Of a stretch of DNA of 64,000 nucleotides, positions 21,142-31,229 are shown one piece after another. The first letter of the stretch is position 1; every line of letters begins with the position of its first letter. The position numbers and the translations under genes are program-made. Under the pieces are notes generated by a model. The model saw only the letters and a list, made by a program, of their open reading frames with translations, was not told where the DNA came from and ran no database searches. The stretch comes from Lysinibacillus alkalisoli (lineage in GTDB: Bacteria; Bacillota; Bacilli; Bacillales_A; Planococcaceae): assembly GCF_014643595.1 (NCBI RefSeq), contig NZ_BMJT01000008.1, positions 1 through 64,000 of the forward strand. Reading direction: 5' to 3'.

Positions 21142-21703
21142 ATTTTGTACTAAACGTAGTTTCATCAAGTTCAATGTATAATTTAGGTGCTTGTGGACCA
21201 TCTTTCACAATGACGTGTGGAGGGAATTTGCGTAATGCTTGATACATAGCAAAATCGCCAGCAGCTCCTCCGATTAATAATACCCCCACAACAATTAATA
21301 TATAAGAATCCATATAAAAACCGATAAAACATGGCAACACCCCTGTTAGCCAAAAGGGGAGTAATAATGCTCGCTTCATGGCACGGTTTGTTAAGGTATG
21401 GCTAGTAGTAGCATAGGCAATACCTTTTTTAAAATCGATACCCCATTTTAGTGAGGACAGTGGTGCCCTACCAAAAACCATAAAGCCGATAAGATGACAT
21501 GCTTCATGTATAACAATAAAAATAAAGTATAACAAGGTAATGAGCAGTAGGGAAAGTAAGATAGTAAGGCCAGATAAATGAATCGCTGTTGGCGTTAGTA
21601 TAATAAAAAGAAAAGTACATAATAAAAAGGTAACTACAGTAATAATAAGACTGGTTTTCATCACATGAGAAAGATTTAGTTCCACAACATGTATATTTTT
21701 CAT
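21140..21703 (-). CDS. DUF3267 putative membrane zinc metalloprotease
   Basis: This 187-residue integral membrane protein has about four hydrophobic segments and the zincin-like motif HEACH in FIVIHEACHLIGFMVFG. DUF3267 members are predicted membrane peptidases; the substrate is unknown. The ATG at 21703 is chosen because AAGGAG lies six bases upstream; the frame opens five codons earlier. The tail VIVKDGPQAPKLYIEL is soluble. It is convergent with ychF and divergent from rpsF. Function is inferred from the motif only. Confidence 0.82.
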   Translation of the reverse strand: MKNIHVVELNLSHVMKTSLIITVVTFLLCTFLFIILTPTAIHLSGLTILLSLLLITLLYFIFIVIHEACHLIGFMVFGRAPLSSLKWGIDFKKGIAYATTSHTLTNRAMKRALLLPFWLTGVLPCFIGFYMDSYILIVVGVLLIGGAAGDFAMYQALRKFPPHVIVKDGPQAPKLYIELDETTFSTK

Positions 21704-21795
21704 CAAGTTCTCCTTCACTTTTATGTCACTTGTTTAAGTGTATCATATGTGTTAAAATTGTTTGATGTGAGTAATATTAATATTGCTTGCTCCTT

Positions 21796-21815
21796 GCTCA
21801 ATGTAATCATTGAGC
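21796..21815 (+). promoter_or_regulatory. Hairpin in the rpsF leader
   Basis: GCTCAATG and CATTGAGC form a perfect 8-bp stem with a TAAT loop about 30 bases before the rpsF start. S6/S18 operons of Bacilli are often autoregulated through a leader structure that binds S6:S18, but I do not see the full consensus, so the role is open. Confidence 0.4.
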
Positions 21816-21842
21816 CTAAGTCCATAAGGAGGTGTCTAGAAG

Positions 21843-22133
21843 ATGAGAAAATACGAATTAATGTACATCGTACGTCCAAACATTGAGGATGAAGCGAAAA
21901 AAGCTTTAGTAGAACGTTTTAACGAAATGCTTAAAGCAAACGGCGCAGAAGTTGTCGAGTCAAAAGACTGGGGCAAACGTCGCTTAGCTTATGAAATCAA
22001 TGATTTCCGCGAAGGTTACTACCAAATCGTTAAAGTAAACGCTCCTACAGAAGCAATCAGCGAATACACACGTTTAGCTAACATTAGCGAAGATATCATT
22101 CGTCATATCGCAGTACGCGAAGACGATAAATAA
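21843..22133 (+). CDS. rpsF: 30S ribosomal protein S6
   Basis: S6 binds 16S rRNA in the platform together with S18. The 96 residues begin [13 protein letters not shown] and contain [19 protein letters not shown], the family signature. The ribosome binding site is AAGGAGGTG. It heads the operon rpsF-ssb-rpsR, which is conserved across Bacilli. Confidence 0.98.
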   Translation: MRKYELMYIVRPNIEDEAKKALVERFNEMLKANGAEVVESKDWGKRRLAYEINDFREGYYQIVKVNAPTEAISEYTRLANISEDIIRHIAVREDDK

Positions 22134-22170
22134 TATTGACCAATAATGCTGAAAGGGAGGGCGACTACTG

Positions 22171-22710
22171 ATGATTAATAATGTTGTACTTGTCGGACGA
22201 TTAACAAAGGATCCAGAATTACGTTATACGCAAGGTGGCGTAGCTGTTGCGCGTTTTACAGTAGCTGTGAACCGAACGTTTTCTAATCAACAAGGTGACA
22301 GAGAGGCTGACTTTATTAACTGCGTGGCATGGCGCAAACAAGCCGAAAACTTAGCTAACTTTATGCGTAAAGGAAGTTTAGTTGGTGTGCAAGGGCGTAT
22401 CCAAACAGGTAGTTATGATGATAAAGATGGCAAACGTGTTTACACAACTGACATTGTAGCTGATAACATTCAATTTTTGGAACCACGTAATGCGACTGGT
22501 GGTGGCGGGAACTTTAACCAACCATCACAACAGCAAAATTACGGTGGACAATCTAATCAATTTAATGCACAGCCACAACAATCTTATCAGAATCAACCTA
22601 TGAATCAGCAAAATTATACAAATATGAACGATGATCCGTTCAGTGCACCTTCTCAAGGGAATGCACCTCAAGGTTCAGTCGACATGTCAGATGACGACTT
22701 ACCATTCTAA
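22171..22710 (+). CDS. ssb: Single-stranded DNA-binding protein
   Basis: SSB coats single-stranded DNA at forks and repair sites. The OB fold occupies about residues 1-106 ([58 protein letters not shown]). A long glutamine/asparagine/glycine-rich linker follows, ending in the acidic partner-binding tip MSDDDLPF. The length of 179 residues is normal for the replicative SSB of Bacilli. AAGGGAGG precedes the ATG. Confidence 0.98.
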   Translation: MINNVVLVGRLTKDPELRYTQGGVAVARFTVAVNRTFSNQQGDREADFINCVAWRKQAENLANFMRKGSLVGVQGRIQTGSYDDKDGKRVYTTDIVADNIQFLEPRNATGGGGNFNQPSQQQNYGGQSNQFNAQPQQSYQNQPMNQQNYTNMNDDPFSAPSQGNAPQGSVDMSDDDLPF

Positions 22711-22739
22711 TTAAACTATTGTAAGGGAGGATATCAACT

Positions 22740-22976
22740 ATGGCACCACGTCGCGGAGGCCGCAAACGCCGTAAGGTTTGCTACTTCACTTCGAATAACA
22801 TTACGCACATCGACTACAAAGATGTAGATTTATTAAAAAAATTCATCTCTGAGCGCGGTAAAATTTTACCACGTCGCGTAACAGGTACTTCAGCTAAATA
22901 CCAACGTAAATTGACATCTGCTATTAAAATGTCACGTATTATGGCTTTACTACCATTCGTTGCAGAAGAAAAATAA
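22740..22976 (+). CDS. rpsR: 30S ribosomal protein S18
   Basis: S18 pairs with S6 in the small subunit. The 78 residues begin [17 protein letters not shown] and contain [20 protein letters not shown] and [14 protein letters not shown]. Its cysteine-containing N-terminus is normal. AAGGGAGG precedes the ATG. It is the last gene of the rpsF-ssb-rpsR operon; a terminator follows. Confidence 0.98.
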   Translation: MAPRRGGRKRRKVCYFTSNNITHIDYKDVDLLKKFISERGKILPRRVTGTSAKYQRKLTSAIKMSRIMALLPFVAEEK

Positions 22977-22984
22977 TATCAATA

Positions 22985-23018
22985 AAGAGTCACTCAGAAA
23001 TGAGTGGCTCTTTTTTTG
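22985..23018 (+). terminator. Terminator after rpsR
   Basis: AAGAGTCACTCA pairs with TGAGTGGCTCTT (one G-U pair), followed by a run of seven or more T. Confidence 0.88.
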
Positions 23019-23090
23019 TAGTTTTGTTTAAATACATATAGAAATGGTACAATAAGCTAGTGAGTTTGATTTAAAAAAGGAAGGTTAGCG

Positions 23091-24032
23091 ATGCAAAATA
23101 ATCAAAGTAGAGTGTTAGCTTATGGCGCAATGAGTGCTGTGTTATTCGTTATACTCGTTTTAATGACTTTATTTCTACCGGTTGTATCGGTCATCACGCT
23201 ATTTTTAGTGCCTTTACCTATTGCATGGTATCGCACAAAATTTGACCGAAGATCAGCGATTTTTGTAGCTGTTGTTAGTATGTTATTAGGCGTTTTATTA
23301 GGTACGATATTTGCGATTCCCCTAGTATTATCTATGGCATTGATTGGGTTATTTATGGGTGATTTTATTGCACAAAAATATAGCCGTTTTGCGATTTTTG
23401 TGACTACAGGTATTATTATCTTCGTATCTACGATTGCCATGTATGCGGTATCCATCTGGCTATTTAACTTAAATGTAGTTAAAGAGCTATTAAGCGCAAC
23501 CCGTAAGCAATATGAACAGATGAATGAAATTTTTATGAAAAGTGCTGGTCAAGAAGCGATAACCCCTGAAATGTTAGACAAAACGATGCAAACCTTTGAA
23601 ACACTAATGCCAATGATGGTGATTATTTCTACATTTTTGATAGCGTTTGTGATGACTACAGTTTGTTTATCACTCTTAAAGAAGTTAGGCGTGGACGTAC
23701 CAAAGTTTCCGCCATTTAAAGATTTTCGTTTACCTAGGTTTGTGTTATTTGCTTATTTACCTGTACTAGCTGTTAAATTATTTAGTACACCAGAAGCGGG
23801 TTCTAGTTTAGATCTTTTTGTATCTAATATTGATTTGATTTTAAATGCCTTATTTATTTTACAGGCCTTATCGTTTATTCAATATATTTTAGCAGCAAAA
23901 AACATTTCGAAATATGTTGGAGTCTTAATATTTGTTATTTTACTACCGTTCTTGCCATTACTTGTTTTATTAGGAATACTAGATTTAGGTTTCAATATTC
24001 GCGGGTATATTACAAGTAATACGAAAAAATAG
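23091..24032 (+). CDS. yybS: DUF2232 integral membrane protein YybS
   Basis: This 313-residue membrane protein has about eight hydrophobic segments and a soluble loop near residues 145-175. DUF2232 (YybS) lies upstream of gdpP, rplI and the replicative helicase gene in most Bacilli, as here. Function is unknown; the topology resembles the S components of ECF transporters. The ATG at 23091 is preceded by GAAGGTTAGCG. The 12-base gap to gdpP suggests co-transcription. Confidence 0.88.
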   Translation: MQNNQSRVLAYGAMSAVLFVILVLMTLFLPVVSVITLFLVPLPIAWYRTKFDRRSAIFVAVVSMLLGVLLGTIFAIPLVLSMALIGLFMGDFIAQKYSRFAIFVTTGIIIFVSTIAMYAVSIWLFNLNVVKELLSATRKQYEQMNEIFMKSAGQEAITPEMLDKTMQTFETLMPMMVIISTFLIAFVMTTVCLSLLKKLGVDVPKFPPFKDFRLPRFVLFAYLPVLAVKLFSTPEAGSSLDLFVSNIDLILNALFILQALSFIQYILAAKNISKYVGVLIFVILLPFLPLLVLLGILDLGFNIRGYITSNTKK

Positions 24033-24043
24033 GAGGCGATGTA

Positions 24044-26023
24044 ATGGGAGATTATCGTAAAAGGTCGCTCCGTTACCCTCTTTTTGCGTTAATAATATTT
24101 AGCATACTCATTGTTATTGCATTAAGTATGTGGCATATATCACTTGCTATAATATGTGCTGTAGGCCTTAGCATTGTTATTTTTTATTTATTTAAAATCG
24201 AGCGCGATACCTACATAGATACAGAAAAACATATTGAAGCATTGTCTTATCGTGTCGAAAATGTTGGTGAAGAGGTACTGCTTGAACTACCTATAGGTAT
24301 CATATTAATTGGTGAAGACTATCGTATTGAGTGGGCAAACCCGTATATGTTAAAAATTCTTCATCGCGATGCACTTGTAGGTGAAGAACTTAGCATGCTA
24401 TCAGAAGATTTATTGGCAATGGTACAAACTAAAGAAGATGAAATGTTTGAATTAACCCTGCCACTACATGATCGCAAATATAATGTCATGTATAAATCTC
24501 ATGAACATTTACTATACTTTTTTGATGTGACAGAGCGTGTAGCGTATGAAAAGAAATATTACGCTGATCGTACGGTTATCGGTATTTTGTTAATTGATAA
24601 TTACGATGATTTAACACAACCGATGGATGATCAAAAAAGAGGATTAACAAATACGTTAATCACTTCTATTATTAATAGTTGGGCAGCAGAGCATGATATT
24701 TTTGTAAAGCGTATTTCGTCGGATCGTTTTATTGCGGTGCTAAATGAGCGTATTTTACACCGTCTCGAACAGAAAAAGTTTGCCGTTTTAGATACGATTA
24801 GAGAACGGACAGCTAAAAAGAGTTTGTCTTTAACGCTTAGTATAGGTATAGGAGAAGGCTCAACATCGTTAATGGAACTAGGTATACTCGCTCAATCGGG
24901 GCTAGACTTGGCTTTAGGTAGAGGCGGAGACCAAGTGGCGATTAAAAGACCAAGTGGTAAGTTACGTTTTTATGGTGGCAAAACAAATCCGATTGAAAAG
25001 CGTACACGTGTAAGGGCAAGGGTGATTTCACATGCACTTAGAGATTTAATTCAAGAGAGTGACCAAGTATTCATCATGGGGCACGCCAATCCTGATATGG
25101 ACTCTATTGGTGCATCGATTGGTGTCAGAAAAATGGCTGAGAAGAATAATATTGAAGGCTTCATTGTACTTGATTTTGACGAGTTAAATGGCAGTGTATC
25201 ACGTCTCATGGATGAGATTGAGCATAAATCATCCTTTTACGATAGTTTTCTAGCCCCAGAAGCGGTATTAGAACGTATGACAGACCAATCGTTAGTTATA
25301 GTGGTTGATACACATAAGCCGAGCATGGTGATTGATCCACGAATTGTTAAACAAGCGGAAAAAGTGGTTGTAATTGATCATCATCGACGCAGTGAAGATT
25401 TTATTGAAAATCCTGTGCTTGTTTACATGGAGCCGTATGCATCTTCCACAGCAGAGTTGGTAACTGAACTTTTAGAATATCAACCAGCTAATCATCCCTT
25501 AAATATGTTAGAGGCAACGGCTTTATTGGCAGGTATTATTGTGGATACTAAGAGTTTTACTTTACGCACAGGCTCACGTACCTTTGACGCAGCTTCTTAT
25601 CTTCGTGCCAAAGGAGCAGATACGATACTTGTCCAACGCTTTTTAAAAGAAGATGTGGATACGTATATTGAGCGTTCTAAAATTGTACAAAGTGTAGAGT
25701 TCTATCGACCAGGGATTGCCATTGCTACTGGTGAGGAACAGCGTGTGTATAACTCAGTATTAATTGCACAGACTGCTGATATTTTATTAACAATGAAAGA
25801 TGTTAGCGCCTCTTTCGTGATTGCACATAGAGCAGATGGTATGATAGGAATAAGTGCACGTTCTCTAAGTGATATTAATGTACAATTAGTAATGGAAAGA
25901 CTAGGAGGCGGAGGGCATTTAACCAATGCAGCCTGTCAAATGAATGTTGGCTCGATTAAAGAGGCTAAAGAACGTTTAAAACAAGCAATTAGTGATGTAG
26001 TTGAAGGGAGTATAGAACAATGA
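24044..26023 (+). CDS. gdpP: Cyclic di-AMP phosphodiesterase GdpP (YybT)
   Basis: GdpP degrades cyclic di-AMP and so influences potassium and osmotic balance, cell wall stress and beta-lactam tolerance. The 659 residues follow the family plan: two N-terminal membrane helices (about 10-55), a degenerate haem-sensing PAS domain, a degenerate GGDEF domain (SSDRFIAVL) and the catalytic DHH/DHHA1 domain. The metal-binding motifs are [20 protein letters not shown] and IDHHRR, with the C-terminal [12 protein letters not shown]. The ATG follows AGGAGGCGATGTA. Its last bases overlap the rplI start. Confidence 0.96.
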   Translation: MGDYRKRSLRYPLFALIIFSILIVIALSMWHISLAIICAVGLSIVIFYLFKIERDTYIDTEKHIEALSYRVENVGEEVLLELPIGIILIGEDYRIEWANPYMLKILHRDALVGEELSMLSEDLLAMVQTKEDEMFELTLPLHDRKYNVMYKSHEHLLYFFDVTERVAYEKKYYADRTVIGILLIDNYDDLTQPMDDQKRGLTNTLITSIINSWAAEHDIFVKRISSDRFIAVLNERILHRLEQKKFAVLDTIRERTAKKSLSLTLSIGIGEGSTSLMELGILAQSGLDLALGRGGDQVAIKRPSGKLRFYGGKTNPIEKRTRVRARVISHALRDLIQESDQVFIMGHANPDMDSIGASIGVRKMAEKNNIEGFIVLDFDELNGSVSRLMDEIEHKSSFYDSFLAPEAVLERMTDQSLVIVVDTHKPSMVIDPRIVKQAEKVVVIDHHRRSEDFIENPVLVYMEPYASSTAELVTELLEYQPANHPLNMLEATALLAGIIVDTKSFTLRTGSRTFDAASYLRAKGADTILVQRFLKEDVDTYIERSKIVQSVEFYRPGIAIATGEEQRVYNSVLIAQTADILLTMKDVSASFVIAHRADGMIGISARSLSDINVQLVMERLGGGGHLTNAACQMNVGSIKEAKERLKQAISDVVEGSIEQ

Positions 26024-26466
26024 GAGTAGTATTTTTAAAAGATGTAAAAGGTAAAGGTAAAAAAGGTGAAGTGAAAAATGTAGCCGATGGTTATGCACAA
26101 AACTTCTTAATCAAAAATGGTTATGCAGCTGAGGCAAACGCACAAGTAATGTCGCAGTTACAAGGGCAAAAACGATTAGAAGAAAAAAATGCAGAAGCGG
26201 AATTAGCAGAGGCTCAAGCATTAAAAGAACGTGTAGAGGCACTAACTATCGAGTTAACAGCTAAATCAGGAGAAGGTGGCCGTTTATTTGGCTCTGTTTC
26301 TACCAAACAAATTGCTGAAGCTTTACAAAAAGTGCATGGCATTAAAGTGGATAAGCGCAAAATGACGTTACCAGATGGTATTCGTGCCTTAGGATTTACG
26401 AATGTACCTGTTAAATTACACAATGATGTGAGTGCAACATTAAAAGTACATGTTACTGAGGAGTAA
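26020..26466 (+). CDS. rplI: 50S ribosomal protein L9
   Basis: L9 is an elongated protein of the large subunit that limits frameshifting. The 148 residues show the N-terminal domain [20 protein letters not shown] and [16 protein letters not shown], a long central helix and the C-terminal domain ([17 protein letters not shown]). The start overlaps the gdpP stop as ATGA, so translation is coupled. Confidence 0.98.
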   Translation: MRVVFLKDVKGKGKKGEVKNVADGYAQNFLIKNGYAAEANAQVMSQLQGQKRLEEKNAEAELAEAQALKERVEALTIELTAKSGEGGRLFGSVSTKQIAEALQKVHGIKVDKRKMTLPDGIRALGFTNVPVKLHNDVSATLKVHVTEE

Positions 26467-26472
26467 TGAAAC

Positions 26473-27825
26473 ATGAATGAGCCAATGATGGAAAGAGTAC
26501 CTCCACATAATAAAGAAGCAGAACAATCTGTATTAGGTGCTGTCTTTTTGCTATCTGAGTCCTTAATTACAGCATCTGAGATTTTAGTGGCGGATGATTT
26601 TTATCAAAGTGCACATAAACGTATTTTTCAGACGATGCTTGATTTAAGTGATGCAGGTAAGCCAATAGATGTTATTACAGTGAGCGAAGATTTTGCGGCA
26701 CGTAAAGAGTTAGATGAGATAGGTGGGCTACCTTATTTAATGGAGTTAGCCAATGCAGTACCTACAGCAGCTAATGTTGTGCACTACGCTAAAATCGTCA
26801 GCGAAAAAGCTTTGCTCAGGCGTTTAATTCGCGTTTCTACACAATTAATAGATGATAGTTATGCTAATGAAGACCAAGTAGATACGTTAGTGGCAGAAGC
26901 AGAGCGAAAGATTATGGAAGTAGCCAATCGTCGTAATGCAGGTGACTTTAAACATATTGAAAACGTATTATATGAGACATTTAAAAATATTGAATTAACG
27001 AATAAAAATAATGGTGAAGTGACAGGTATTCCAACAGGTTATGCGGACTTAGATCGCATGACAGCAGGCTTTCAGCGCAATGATTTAATTATTGTTGCCG
27101 CGCGTCCCTCGATGGGTAAGACAGCATTCGCATTGAATATTGCACAAAATGTTGCCGTACGTGCCGAACAAAATGTCGCCATCTTTTCTTTGGAGATGGG
27201 CGCTGACCAACTGGTAATGCGTATGTTATGCGCGGAAGGTATGATCGATGCCCAGCGACTACGGACAGGGGCATTAGAAGACTTAGACTGGCGTCGTTTA
27301 ATGTTAGCCATGGGTAGCTTATCAAGGGCAGGAATTTATATTGATGATTCACCAGGTGTTCGGGTAAATGAAATTCGTGCAAAGTGTCGTCGTTTAGCGC
27401 AAGAAAAAGGATTAGATATGATTTTAATAGATTATTTACAATTAATCCAAGGCAGTGGGCGACCAGGCGAAAATAGACAGCAAGAAGTATCTGAGATTTC
27501 ACGTTCATTGAAAGCGTTGGCACGTGAACTTAAAGTGCCTGTGATTGCGTTATCGCAGTTGTCACGTGGTGTTGAGCAACGTCAAGATAAAAGACCAATG
27601 ATGAGTGATTTACGTGAGTCGGGAAGTATTGAGCAAGATGCGGATATTGTGTCGTTTTTATACCGTGATGACTATTATGACAAAGAATCTGAAAGCAGTG
27701 ACTTGATCGAAATTATTTTGGCTAAGCAACGTAATGGCCCAACAGGAACGGTTACATTATCATTCAATAAACAATTTAATAAATTCTCAGATTACGATCA
27801 ATATGCAGAAGCACCTCCTATGTAG
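26473..27825 (+). CDS. dnaB: Replicative DNA helicase (DnaB family; DnaC in B. subtilis)
   Basis: This hexameric 5'-3' helicase drives the replication fork. The 450 residues have the N-terminal primase-interacting domain (RVPPHNKEAEQSVLGAVFL) and the RecA-like C-terminal domain with Walker A AARPSMGKTAFALNIA, Walker B MILIDYLQLI and the DnaB signature SLKALARELKVPVIALSQLS. It follows rplI by seven bases in the yybS-gdpP-rplI-dnaB operon. purA, usually next in Bacillus, does not follow. Confidence 0.98.
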   Translation: MNEPMMERVPPHNKEAEQSVLGAVFLLSESLITASEILVADDFYQSAHKRIFQTMLDLSDAGKPIDVITVSEDFAARKELDEIGGLPYLMELANAVPTAANVVHYAKIVSEKALLRRLIRVSTQLIDDSYANEDQVDTLVAEAERKIMEVANRRNAGDFKHIENVLYETFKNIELTNKNNGEVTGIPTGYADLDRMTAGFQRNDLIIVAARPSMGKTAFALNIAQNVAVRAEQNVAIFSLEMGADQLVMRMLCAEGMIDAQRLRTGALEDLDWRRLMLAMGSLSRAGIYIDDSPGVRVNEIRAKCRRLAQEKGLDMILIDYLQLIQGSGRPGENRQQEVSEISRSLKALARELKVPVIALSQLSRGVEQRQDKRPMMSDLRESGSIEQDADIVSFLYRDDYYDKESESSDLIEIILAKQRNGPTGTVTLSFNKQFNKFSDYDQYAEAPPM

Positions 27826-27856
27826 GTTGATGGCTAGTGAGACATAAATGAGAAAA

Positions 27857-27899
27857 TGAAAATCAGCAAGTTGACATCAGTCAGCTCGCTGATTTTTTT
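27857..27899 (+). terminator. Terminator after dnaB
   Basis: AAAATCAGC pairs with GCTGATTTT, with an inner stem GTTGA/TCAGC, followed by T residues. The remainder of the gap to 28080 is A/T-rich with no gene. Confidence 0.85.
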
Positions 27900-28082
27900 G
27901 TGAGGATAAGTCACTTCATATGTTAATAACTTGGGGATAATAGAAATAAATGTTTCGAAGTATTTTTCTACAAATCTCTTACTTGTATATGTGACGAGTT
28001 TCCAAAGATTTTTTATATTTTTTGTAAAAAATGCATGTTTGTTTGGAAAAGAAGGTAAGGTAATAAAAGGGAGGAGATACTA

Positions 28083-29549
28083 TTGGCAGAAAAAAAACGA
28101 AATTTGAAGCCATTTTTCATTATGTTAGCTTTTGTTGTATTAATTGGCATATTGTTATTGCCTACACCTGAAGGATTATCTCTTATGGGGCATCGTACAC
28201 TAGCTGTGCTAGCTTTTGCGATTATTTTATGGATGACAGAGGCTGTCAGTTATCCTGTAAGTTCCGCTATGATCGTAGCGATATTAACGATTTTACTCGG
28301 TTTGTCCCCAAGTCTAGACAATCCCGATGCGTTATTAACAACTGAAGGAGCACTCAAAATGGTATTGAGTGGCTTTGCAAGCCCTGCCGTAGCATTAGTA
28401 GCAGGTGCATTATTTTTAGCAGCAGCTATGCAGGCAACAAATTTACATAAGCGCTTGGCGTTGTATATCTTATCTAAAGTAGGCCCAAAACCAGGAGCTA
28501 TTGTTTTTGGGACAATTATTGTATCCATTATTTTAGCTTTCTTTGTGCCAAGTGCAACAGCAAGGGCAGGAGCTATCGTGCCCATCTTATTAGGTATGAT
28601 TGCGGCATTTAAATTACCTGTAAACAGTAGGTTGGGTGCGCTATTAATTATTACTGCTGTACAATCTATTTCGATTTGGAATGTGGGCATCAAAACAGCA
28701 GCAGCGCAAAACATGGTTGCCTTAGATTTTATTAGTAAAGAATTTAAGGTAAGTGTAGCATGGGGTGAATGGTTTATGTATGCGGCACCTTGGGCTGTGC
28801 TAATGTCAGTAGTACTTTATTTTGTTATGTTGAAAGTGATTAAACCAGAGACCACCAATTTAACAAGTGGCATTACGGTTGTGAATGATAGCTTAAAAGA
28901 ATTAGGCCCACTACATAAAAGTGAAATTCGCTTAATTATCATTTCAGTGTTATTGTTATTCTTTTGGTCGACAGAGTCGATTGTACACCCCTTTGATTCA
29001 ACAACTGTTACATTGGTAGCCGTGGCGATATTGTTAACACCTAAAATAGGAGTGTTTACATGGGAGCAAGTGGAGAAGTTAATTCCATGGGGGACAATTA
29101 TAGTGTTTGCTGTAGGGATTACATTAGGTACAGTATTGTTATCCACAAATAGTGCACAATGGTTATCTAGTAAAGTATTCGGTTTGATGGGATTAGACAG
29201 TATGCCATTGTTAGCAACTATTGCTTTGTTATCTCTATTTAATATTATTATTCATTTAGGTTTCGCAAGTGCAACCAGTTTAGCTTCAGCGCTGATCCCT
29301 ATTGTGCTAGCATTAGCTACAACATTACAGTCAGATGTCAATCCCGTAGGTTTTGTGTTAATTCAACAATTTGTTATTAGCTTTGGCTTTTTACTTCCAG
29401 TAAGTGCTCCGCAAAATATGTTAGCTTACGGGACAGGTGCTTTCTCTGTAAAAGATTTTGTTAAAACGGGAGTGCCCCTTACGATCATTGGTTATTTACT
29501 CATTTTATTATTTAGTGCAACCTATTGGCAATGGATTGGCTTATTGTAA
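28083..29549 (+). CDS. DASS/SLC13-type anion:sodium symporter
   Basis: This is a secondary transporter of the divalent anion:sodium symporter family, which takes up dicarboxylates, sulfate or phosphate. The 488 residues form about 12 membrane segments, with ILWMTEAVSYPVSSAMIVAI, the SATARAGAIVPILLG segment and PVSAPQNMLAYGTG, which match the two substrate/sodium hairpins (SNT- and SAPxN-like motifs). The start is a TTG after GGGAGGAG. The substrate cannot be told from sequence. The DNA contains one perfect DnaA box (29139-29147). It occupies the place purA has in Bacillus. Confidence 0.88.
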   Translation: MAEKKRNLKPFFIMLAFVVLIGILLLPTPEGLSLMGHRTLAVLAFAIILWMTEAVSYPVSSAMIVAILTILLGLSPSLDNPDALLTTEGALKMVLSGFASPAVALVAGALFLAAAMQATNLHKRLALYILSKVGPKPGAIVFGTIIVSIILAFFVPSATARAGAIVPILLGMIAAFKLPVNSRLGALLIITAVQSISIWNVGIKTAAAQNMVALDFISKEFKVSVAWGEWFMYAAPWAVLMSVVLYFVMLKVIKPETTNLTSGITVVNDSLKELGPLHKSEIRLIIISVLLLFFWSTESIVHPFDSTTVTLVAVAILLTPKIGVFTWEQVEKLIPWGTIIVFAVGITLGTVLLSTNSAQWLSSKVFGLMGLDSMPLLATIALLSLFNIIIHLGFASATSLASALIPIVLALATTLQSDVNPVGFVLIQQFVISFGFLLPVSAPQNMLAYGTGAFSVKDFVKTGVPLTIIGYLLILLFSATYWQWIGLL

Positions 29550-29602
29550 AGTTTCATATCACCAGTATATAATACGAATATATGTTTGTAAGGAGTGTTG
29601 AG

Positions 29603-30163
29603 ATGAAGCGTTGTGCTTGGGTAAAACTGAATGAGCCATTATATGTAGCGTACCATGATCATGAGTGGGGAGTGCCATTATATGATGATCAAAAATTATT
29701 TGAAATGTTATGTTTAGAAGGAGCACAGGCTGGATTAAGTTGGTGGACAGTGCTGCAAAAAAGAGAGGGCTATCGTCTTGCTTTTGATAATTTCGATGTG
29801 AATAAAATTGTCCAATACACAGATGAAAAATTAGCCTCGCTTAAAGAGGATGAAAGCATTATTCGTAATAAATTAAAGATCGCTAGTGTAGTAACAAACG
29901 CTAAGGCGTACTTGCGTATTGAAGAACAGTATGGGAGTTTTTCAAAATATATATGGTCGTTTGTGAATCATCAACCTATTATTAATGAGTTCACAACAAT
30001 AGCAGAAGTACCTGTTACGACAGAAATCAGTGATAAAATGAGTAAGCAATTGAAGAAAGATGGCTTTAAATTTGTTGGGAGCACGATTTGCTATTCATTT
30101 ATGCAAGCTGTTGGTATGGTAAATGATCATACATTAGATTGCGTATGCAGACAAGAAAAGTAA
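29603..30163 (+). CDS. tag: DNA-3-methyladenine glycosylase I
   Basis: Tag removes 3-methyladenine from alkylated DNA. I start it at the ATG at 29603 (MKRCAWVK), six bases after AGGAGTG, giving 186 residues; an open frame starts seven codons earlier. The motifs are characteristic: CAWVKLNEPLYVAYHDHEWG, LCLEGAQAGLSWWTVLQKRE and the C-terminal NDHTLDCVCR. C4, H17 and the C-terminal His/Cys form the usual zinc site. It stands alone between two transporter-type genes. Confidence 0.95.
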   Translation: MKRCAWVKLNEPLYVAYHDHEWGVPLYDDQKLFEMLCLEGAQAGLSWWTVLQKREGYRLAFDNFDVNKIVQYTDEKLASLKEDESIIRNKLKIASVVTNAKAYLRIEEQYGSFSKYIWSFVNHQPIINEFTTIAEVPVTTEISDKMSKQLKKDGFKFVGSTICYSFMQAVGMVNDHTLDCVCRQEK

Positions 30164-30189
30164 AATTACAGTTTCAGATAAGAAATGAT

Positions 30190-30228
30190 AAAAGCCATTT
30201 TCGTTTAAAAGGACGAAAATGGCTTTTT
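30190..30228. terminator. Bidirectional terminator between tag and yitT
   Basis: AAAAGCCATTTTCGT pairs with ACGAAAATGGCTTTT, flanked by A and T runs. It serves tag on the plus strand and the convergent YitT gene. Confidence 0.9.
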
Positions 30229-30229
30229 A

Positions 30230-31120
30230 TTAATGGATATCTTTCTTTTTAAAGCGCCCACCGCTCACCTCAGCAATATTACCGATGGCTAGGAAGGCAT
30301 TTGGGTCGTATTCTTCTACAATGGTTTTTAATTTGGATTCTTCAATACGTGTAATGACGGTGAATATTACTTTCTTGTCATCGCCTGTATACGCGCCTTC
30401 CCCATGTAAATAAGTAACACCACGTCCAAGGCGGTCCATAATAGCTTGTCCAATTTCGTCAATCTCATCACTAATGATATAAACCGATTTTGACTCCTCT
30501 AAACCTTGAATGACAACATCAATCATTTTAGAAGCAATATAATACGCTAAAATAGAATACATCGCTTGTTGCCATGAGAAGATAAAGCCAGCTGCTGAGA
30601 AGATAATAATATTCATCACCATTACGATTTCACCCACAGAGAAAGGTAATTTGCGGTTGAATAAGATAGCTAAAATTTCTGTGCCATCTAATGAGCCACC
30701 ATACCTAATCACTGTACCTACACCAAGACCTAATACAATACCGCCAAAAGCAGTGGCTAACAAAGGGTCTGTTGTAAAGGGTTCTAAGTTATGTAAGCCG
30801 ATAGTGACTAAAGATAACGTGGTAATCCCAATCCCTGTTAAAATTGCGAAGGTTTTACCAAGTTGTTTGTAGCCAAGAAAGATAAAGGGAATATTTAAAA
30901 CGAAGATAAATAAACCGAGTGGTAGTGATAAAAGGTGGGAAGAAATAATAGAGATACCTACAATACCACCATCCATAATTTGGTTAGGTACTAAAAATAA
31001 TTCTAAACCTACTGCCATGATGGAGGCACCAATCATTACCATAAGAATACGCTTTATGAAGATTAATCTAGAAGTCTTATGACTTTTCTTTCTGGGGGCA
31101 TTTACTGCTGTTTCTGTCAC
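30230..31120 (-). CDS. YitT family membrane protein (DUF161/DUF2179)
   Basis: YitT-type proteins have five or six N-terminal membrane helices and a cytoplasmic DUF2179 domain; the function is not established. Here the helices span about residues 20-205 (GLELFLVPNQIMDGGIVGIS is typical) and the tail contains GRGVTYLHGEGAYTGDDKKV. I place the start at a GTG (31120) eight bases after AAGGAGA, giving 296 residues; an ATG eight codons upstream overlaps that ribosome binding site. It is divergent from walR. Confidence 0.9.
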   Translation of the reverse strand: MTETAVNAPRKKSHKTSRLIFIKRILMVMIGASIMAVGLELFLVPNQIMDGGIVGISIISSHLLSLPLGLFIFVLNIPFIFLGYKQLGKTFAILTGIGITTLSLVTIGLHNLEPFTTDPLLATAFGGIVLGLGVGTVIRYGGSLDGTEILAILFNRKLPFSVGEIVMVMNIIIFSAAGFIFSWQQAMYSILAYYIASKMIDVVIQGLEESKSVYIISDEIDEIGQAIMDRLGRGVTYLHGEGAYTGDDKKVIFTVITRIEESKLKTIVEEYDPNAFLAIGNIAEVSGGRFKKKDIH

Positions 31121-31215
31121 ATTGCATCTCTCCTTTAAATCCATATCACTATAATTTTACCTAACTATGAACAAAGTAAAAAGCAAAAAATCCTAATAGA
31201 TACGAGATTTGCTTT

Positions 31216-31229
31216 ATTTCTCGGGAAAT
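31216..31229. other. Noc-binding-site-like palindrome
   Basis: ATTTCTCGGGAAAT differs by one base from the Noc-binding consensus ATTTCCCGGGAAAT of B. subtilis, and the flanks extend the symmetry (TTATTTC...GAAATAA). It is in the yitT-walR gap about 21 kb from oriC. A noc gene is in the window. Binding is inferred; effects on walR transcription are possible but unproven. Confidence 0.6.
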
